Positions 32,415 to 36,593 of a stretch of DNA of 36,593 nt are shown here, piece after piece; position 1 is the stretch's first letter, and each line of letters starts with the position of its first letter. Source of the stretch: an uncultured Bacteroidota bacterium (GTDB lineage: Bacteria; Bacteroidota; Bacteroidia; Bacteroidales; FEN-979); contig CALCGJ010000145.1 in the NCBI GenBank assembly GCA_937900965.1, positions 1-36,593 on the forward strand. The letters run 5' to 3'. The notes beneath the pieces were generated by a model that saw only the letters and a program-made list of their open reading frames with translations, did not search any database and was not told the DNA's origin. A program made the translations under genes and the position numbers.

Positions 32415-33533
32415 ATGAGAACCATCTTCTATATCATACAGAAAGAGTTCATCCAGGTGTTCCGGAACAAGCGGATGTTACCAATCATTTTTGTTCTTCC
32501 CATCATTCAGTTACTGATCCTTGTCAATGCAGCCACGTTTGAGATGAAACAGATCAATATGGCGGTGGTCGATCTGGATCTGTCAGGTTCTTCGCGGCAA
32601 CTCACAAGTAAATTTCAGGGATCTCCTTTTTACAGGATAATCAGCGCCCCTTTCTCATACGATGTTGCGATGGAGTTGATGCAACGTGGTGATGTGGATG
32701 TAATTATGCAAATTCCCTATGGGTTTGAAAAAGATCTTATCAAAGAGAAAAGAACCCAGGTCCAGCTGATTGTCAACGCCATCAATGGTGCTTCTGCCGG
32801 ACTCATAAACGCATATTCCACAAACATCATCCTTGATTTCAACCGGGAGGTTTTGATCGAATGGTTAAATCCTGCCGAGATGGGCGGCATCCGGAGGATT
32901 GTTACTGAGACAAGCTATTGGTACAATCCCAGGCTCAATTACACGACCTATATGGTTCCCGGGATTCTTGTCCTGTTGGTAACCATTATCGCGTTGCTTC
33001 TTTCAGGGATGAACATTGTGAGGGAGAAGGAGATCGGAACAATTGAACAGATCAATGTAACGCCGATTAGAAAGATTGAATTCATCGCCGGGAAGCTGAT
33101 TCCTTTCTGGATTATTGCCCTTTTTGAACTGGCATTTGGTCTGGTTATCGGAAAATTATTTTTCAATATTCCCATCGAGGGAAGCTTATGGGTGATCTTT
33201 CTCTCGGCGGGTGTCTATCTTTTTGTAATTTTAGGCTTTGGATTGCTGATATCTACAATGACCAATACACAACAGCAATCGATGCTTGTTTCGTTCTTTT
33301 TCATGGTTGTCTTTATCCTGATGAGTGGGTTGTTTACCGCAATTGAGAGTATGCCTGTATGGGCACAGAGGGTGGATCTGTTGAACCCAATAGCATATTT
33401 CATCAAGATCATGCGAATGGTAATGTTGAAAGGGTCATCGTTTGCCGATATCAGTAACCTCTTTTATGCCCTGGTTTTATATGCAGTATCGATCATCAGT
33501 CTGGCAATCTGGAGGTACAGAAAAGTAGCTTAA
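32415..33533 (+). CDS. ABC-2 type permease, second (YbhS/YbhR family)
   Basis: This 372-residue protein is a paralogue of the preceding permease with the same topology: one N-terminal helix (PIIFVLPIIQLLILVNAATF), a large periplasmic domain and five C-terminal helices. It carries NIVREKEIGTIEQINVTPI and LMSGLFTAIESMPVWAQ in the same positions as its partner. The gene starts 2 bp after the stop of the first permease, so both are made from the same transcript, as expected for the two halves of one transporter. It is the last gene of the exporter operon; the MltF-like gene follows after about 52 bp. No terminator hairpin is visible after it. Confidence 0.92.
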   Translation: MRTIFYIIQKEFIQVFRNKRMLPIIFVLPIIQLLILVNAATFEMKQINMAVVDLDLSGSSRQLTSKFQGSPFYRIISAPFSYDVAMELMQRGDVDVIMQIPYGFEKDLIKEKRTQVQLIVNAINGASAGLINAYSTNIILDFNREVLIEWLNPAEMGGIRRIVTETSYWYNPRLNYTTYMVPGILVLLVTIIALLLSGMNIVREKEIGTIEQINVTPIRKIEFIAGKLIPFWIIALFELAFGLVIGKLFFNIPIEGSLWVIFLSAGVYLFVILGFGLLISTMTNTQQQSMLVSFFFMVVFILMSGLFTAIESMPVWAQRVDLLNPIAYFIKIMRMVMLKGSSFADISNLFYALVLYAVSIISLAIWRYRKVA

Positions 33534-33585
33534 ACCTCATAATATCAACTGGATACGATATAGTAAATGGTTCCTTGGAGGGACT

Positions 33586-34968
33586 TTGATCATTACTGCA
33601 ACATTGATAATGGCTGTTGCATTTGCTCTTTACATCTCTCCCAGGGAAGAGGTGACAAAAGGGGCTATTCAATACATCAGGAACCGCGGTCAACTAATCG
33701 CTGTGGTGGAGCCCAATACACTTAACTATTTCATTTACAAAGGAGAGGCTTTCGGCTTCGGGCTTACCATGTTGCAGGAGTTTAGCAAATACCTGGAAGT
33801 CCCGCTCAAAGTGATTGCCTGCAGTACCGTTTCACAGGCTTACTACTACCTTGATTACCACGTTGCAGACATCATGGCTTATAACCTTCCGGTTACACGT
33901 CAGGGGAAAAACCTTGCACAGTTCTCTTCCCCACTTTTTGAAACTAGCCTTGTATTCGTACAACGTTCTCTTCCGTCGGGGAAACAAGATACCGGCTTTA
34001 CACTTGTAACTTCAATTAAAAAGTTTAAAAAGGATACAGTCGTAGTCCAGAGAAATGCTTTTCTTCAACCACTCTACGATAAGTTTCTTTCAAAAGCTGG
34101 AAGAGATGTGTACCTGAAAGAGATTCCGGCCACCTTTGAGGAGCTTTTCAGGATGGTTTCGGAGGATTCTATCGACTATTTACTCTGCCCTGAGAATCTG
34201 TCGTTTGTTTTAAACCAGGCTTACAGGAATACGGATATCTCCCTCCTCGCAACGAAACCCTATCCGATGGCCTGGGCCCTTAACCACTCTTCCGATTCGC
34301 TGCTGGCGATCCTGGATTATTGGCTCGACTCGATTGCCAGCAAACGGTTGCTGAATAAAAATTACCGACAAGTCTACCATAACCCACGGGTAGTGAACCA
34401 TTTTCGTAGCGAATATTTCTCCCTGGTCGCAACACGCATATCTCCATGGGATATACATCTACAGCACTATAGCAAGCTCTTCTGGTGGGATTGGCGCCTG
34501 GTTGCCTCTTTGATGTACACCGAATCCAATTTTGTACCTGGTCTCACCTCTCATAAAGATGCATACGGACTGATGCAGATGATTCCCGAAACAGCCGGGA
34601 TCTATGGGTTGGATACCGCTTCCAGTGTTGCACACCAGATCATGGCCGGAGTTAAATACCTGAAGTGGATCGATCGTCAACTGCCACCCGAAATCCGTGA
34701 TCCACGCGAACGGGCCAGTTTCACTCTTGCAGCTTACAACGTAGGCATCGGCCGGGTTCTTTCCCTGCGAAGAAAAGCAGAGGAGTTTGGGAAAGATCCG
34801 AACAGGTGGCATGGGAATGTGGAGTACTACCTGCTAAGTCGCTCTCATTCTGATCCTTATGGGCATGCTGATACACTCAGGGCATTTCCGGTAAACTATT
34901 CTATGGATGGCTATGTGGATGGAATCATCAACCGTTACTACCACTACCTGAACCTGATTCCGGATTGA
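33586..34968 (+). CDS. MltF-like membrane-bound lytic transglycosylase
   Basis: The protein (460 residues from the TTG at 33586) has an N-terminal hydrophobic segment, a periplasmic solute-binding-protein-like domain (about 30-275, with QLIAVVEPNTLNYFIYKGEAFGF), and a C-terminal SLT domain. The catalytic glutamate is Glu313 in LMYTESNFVPGL, followed by DAYGLMQMIPETAG and FTLAAYNVGIGRV. This is the MltF layout: an SBP-like regulatory module controls a peptidoglycan-cleaving module. TTG is the first usable start in frame and is preceded by GGAGG at 33577-33581. The frame stays open upstream to 33529 with a basic, anchor-like stretch but no ATG, GTG or TTG, so the start is uncertain. The last 41 bp overlap the convergent epimerase gene. 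Confidence 0.85.
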   Translation: MIITATLIMAVAFALYISPREEVTKGAIQYIRNRGQLIAVVEPNTLNYFIYKGEAFGFGLTMLQEFSKYLEVPLKVIACSTVSQAYYYLDYHVADIMAYNLPVTRQGKNLAQFSSPLFETSLVFVQRSLPSGKQDTGFTLVTSIKKFKKDTVVVQRNAFLQPLYDKFLSKAGRDVYLKEIPATFEELFRMVSEDSIDYLLCPENLSFVLNQAYRNTDISLLATKPYPMAWALNHSSDSLLAILDYWLDSIASKRLLNKNYRQVYHNPRVVNHFRSEYFSLVATRISPWDIHLQHYSKLFWWDWRLVASLMYTESNFVPGLTSHKDAYGLMQMIPETAGIYGLDTASSVAHQIMAGVKYLKWIDRQLPPEIRDPRERASFTLAAYNVGIGRVLSLRRKAEEFGKDPNRWHGNVEYYLLSRSHSDPYGHADTLRAFPVNYSMDGYVDGIINRYYHYLNLIPD

Positions 34969-35968
34969 TATCGTTCAGAAAAAAACCGCAGATCCCGCGG
35001 ATGGATTCTTCCGCAGTGATGAATTCAAACCCAATTCTCTCCCGTATCTTTTTGTTGGAATAGGTATAAACCTGTGCAGTAGTTGTAGCCATCTCCCGGG
35101 TTATCTCCGCTTTCGAACGAGTGAAAAAACTCCGGACTGCTTCCACCCTCCAGGCTATCTGGGTCAGGGCAGGAGGTACATTTACAGATGGAGCCGACTT
35201 GCCAAGATATTTTGCCATCAGGGTAAAAACCTGCTGGTAGGAGAGATTTTCGGACGATACAATAAAACGCTCTCCAAACTCATTTTGCTCCATCACCCTG
35301 ATCATGGCCCGAGCAACATCACGAACATCCACATAGCCATTCACTCCCCGGGTGTAATAGTTCAATCCCTGGTAAACCAATCGAAACAGGCCTGAGTTTT
35401 CTTCCCAGTAACCCGGTCCGAGAATAACGGATGGATTCACAATCACCGCATTTAAGCCCTCTGCAATCCCTCTCCAAACTTCACGTTCGGCTCCGTATTT
35501 GCTTTGCGAATAGATCGAATTTTTCCTGGATGGCACCCAGAATGTATCTTCGTTACTCTCTCCGTCATTCTCCGCCCTTCCAAGAGTTGCTATTGAGCTC
35601 ACATAGCAGAACCTTGCAATATTCCTCTCGAGTGCAAGGTTCACAAGATCAGCTGTACCCAATACATTTACCTTCAGCATCTGCTTATGGTCTTCCGGAT
35701 AAAATGAAACAATGGCTCCGGCATGATAGATCTCTGTTATACCATCCATAGCCTTCTCCATGGCTCCGATATCCAGCAGATCAGCCTCGAACCACTGTAT
35801 ATTGTTGAAGAGTTGGTCCGGATTATCCGAATAGTAGGAGAATACCTTTCTCACCATCTCTTTTCTTCCTGATTTCCTGAATATGGCTCTGACCGGTTTG
35901 CCCAGTTTCACCAGATCAAATAAGAGGTGCGAGCCCAGCAAGCCTGTTCCGCCTGTAACAAGAATCAT
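34928..35968 (-). CDS. NAD-dependent epimerase/dehydratase (extended SDR, DFR/3-beta-HSD-like)
   Basis: The 346-residue protein has the Rossmann signature GGTGLLG (6-12), the Asp-containing stretch FEADLLDIGAM, the YHAGAIVSF segment, and the catalytic pair Tyr153 and Lys157 in YSQSK, all typical of extended short-chain dehydrogenases. VNPSVILGPGYW and GYVDVRDVARAM match the dihydroflavonol-4-reductase / 3-beta-hydroxysteroid-dehydrogenase-like branch common in Bacteroidota. These enzymes reduce or epimerise sugar- or steroid-like ketones using NAD(P)H; the natural substrate is unknown. The C-terminal SGSGSGSNG tail is encoded within the 41-bp tail-to-tail overlap with the MltF-like gene and is probably not structured. 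A TATTTTTG -7 element lies 19 bp before the start. Confidence 0.87.
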   Translation of the reverse strand: MILVTGGTGLLGSHLLFDLVKLGKPVRAIFRKSGRKEMVRKVFSYYSDNPDQLFNNIQWFEADLLDIGAMEKAMDGITEIYHAGAIVSFYPEDHKQMLKVNVLGTADLVNLALERNIARFCYVSSIATLGRAENDGESNEDTFWVPSRKNSIYSQSKYGAEREVWRGIAEGLNAVIVNPSVILGPGYWEENSGLFRLVYQGLNYYTRGVNGYVDVRDVARAMIRVMEQNEFGERFIVSSENLSYQQVFTLMAKYLGKSAPSVNVPPALTQIAWRVEAVRSFFTRSKAEITREMATTTAQVYTYSNKKIRERIGFEFITAEESIRGICGFFLNDINPESGSGSGSNG

Positions 35969-35987
35969 GGAGTTTTAGTTTGAGGAC

Positions 35988-35995
35988 AAAAATAC
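35988..35995 (-). promoter_or_regulatory. -7 promoter element for the epimerase gene
   Basis: TATTTTTG on the minus strand, an exact match to TAnnTTTG, 19 bp before the ATG. Confidence 0.5.
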
Positions 35996-36003
35996 ACTTT
36001 CTG

Positions 36004-36034
36004 TTGTCTAACTTGGATATTATTACCATTTTTG
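36004..36034 (+). promoter_or_regulatory. Candidate promoter for the terminal lipoprotein gene
   Basis: TTG at 36004-36006 and CATTTTTG at 36027-36034 are separated by 20 bp. The -7 box has C in place of the first T. The ATG follows 29 bp later. This promoter is divergent from the epimerase promoter. Confidence 0.4.
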
Positions 36035-36063
36035 CACTTCAGAAAAAACCAAAAACCAAAACC

Positions 36064-36593
36064 ATGATTAAGAAATTATTGCCATTATTTTTTATCGGCC
36101 TGATGTTTGCATTTGCCTGTAACCAGGGACCGAAGGAGAGCGCTGAAGAGTTAACAGCAGACACTGTTATGTTGACAGTGGCCACATTTGATGTCGAAGC
36201 CCCCAACTATGTTGATCAGCCGGTCTGGATTGAAGGAACTGTTTACCATATCTGCAAACATGGTGGAAAACGGTTGTTTCTTGTCGACGGAAACGATAGT
36301 ATTATGGTGGAGGTTACCACCGGTCCGGATGTTGTGATGTTCGACGAAGCGCTGACCGGTAGCCGTGTAAACGTTCTGGGTATCCTGAAAGAAGAGCGTA
36401 TTGATGAGAAATACCTCAACGAATGGGAAGCTGAAGTGATGGCCCCTGAAGAGGATCATGAGACCGGACTCCACGAAGGGACCATGGGGCATGAGGATCA
36501 GCCCAAAGAGGCTAAACTGGAACAAATTAACGAGTTGCGTGATCAGATAAAAGAGAGCGGAACCGATCATCTATCCTTTTTTTCTATTGAGGC
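36064..36593 (+). CDS. Lipoprotein with an OB-fold-like domain, truncated by window end
   Basis: An open frame of at least 176 codons starts at the ATG and runs off the window without a stop. The first residues form a lipoprotein signal, MIKKLLPLFFIGLMFAFAC, with Cys19 as the lipidation site. The following region includes VWIEGTVYHICKHGGKRLFL and VEVTTGPDVVMFDEALTGS, then VNVLGILKEERIDEKYL, a pattern of five strands like the small OB-fold-type domain seen in many hypothetical Bacteroidota lipoproteins. The C-terminal part present is charged and helical (EAKLEQINELRDQIKESG). Function unknown. The minus-strand frame over 36151-36570 is a shadow of this gene. Confidence 0.8.
   Translation, partial: MIKKLLPLFFIGLMFAFACNQGPKESAEELTADTVMLTVATFDVEAPNYVDQPVWIEGTVYHICKHGGKRLFLVDGNDSIMVEVTTGPDVVMFDEALTGSRVNVLGILKEERIDEKYLNEWEAEVMAPEEDHETGLHEGTMGHEDQPKEAKLEQINELRDQIKESGTDHLSFFSIE

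Noticed and set aside
36151-36570. 139-codon minus-strand frame at the window end
   Set aside because: Antisense to an open lipoprotein frame with a clear signal peptide and lipobox.

Overview
The window is chromosomal DNA from a member of the Bacteroidota, most likely Bacteroidales/Marinilabiliales-like. Three observations support this. It carries the type IX secretion component PorZ and a second protein ending in a type IX sorting domain. At least a dozen genes are preceded by the Bacteroidota -7 promoter element TAnnTTTG, sometimes with a TTG about 18-20 bp upstream. Housekeeping proteins (RecO, TopA, LysS, a GGSQD-type arginase-fold protein) have the Bacteroidota form. Nothing indicates a plasmid or an intact phage; most of the window is core chromosome.

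Layout. 1-3.5 kb is a small accessory patch: a MarR regulator with a YceI-like periplasmic protein, an apparent relic of IS21-type ends, an outer-membrane beta-barrel gene, the 3' fragment of a dead gene, an AT-rich DUF285 (BspA-type) repeat lipoprotein, and a CAT-anticodon tRNA with a strong terminator. 3.7-7.4 kb holds a HAD phosphatase and two tandem 14-TM DHA2 drug-efflux paralogues, each with its own copy of the same promoter. 7.4-21.6 kb is mainly core: queA-ispD, a glycosyltransferase with a flippase-like membrane protein, ruvC, topA with an arginase-fold protein, then miaB, porZ, recO and lysS. 21.6-23.7 kb is a secreted peptidylarginine deiminase homologue that keeps every catalytic and C-terminal-arginine-binding residue I can map from the Porphyromonas gingivalis enzyme PPAD. 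23.8-26.5 kb carries a zinc-type cation diffusion facilitator and a LysM/MltD-type lytic transglycosylase. 26.6-33.5 kb is a complete exporter operon: outer-membrane TolC, HlyD-type lipoprotein adaptor, a DUF2147 protein, two separate ABC ATPases and two ABC-2 permeases (the YbhGFSR architecture with the ATPase split in two). 33.5-36.6 kb has an MltF-like lytic transglycosylase, an NAD-dependent epimerase and a lipoprotein gene cut by the window end.

How parts work together. PorZ helps the type IX machinery process and anchor sorting-domain proteins, and the deiminase is a candidate client. The two ABC ATPases have complementary defects (one lacks the Q-loop Gln and switch His, the other has a degenerate signature), so they should form a heterodimer with one competent ATP site. 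The best candidates for unusual biology are the PPAD-like enzyme, the metal-ligand-depleted arginase-fold protein, and the helically phased ATTGC repeat array with a tiny ORF just upstream of the exporter operon.
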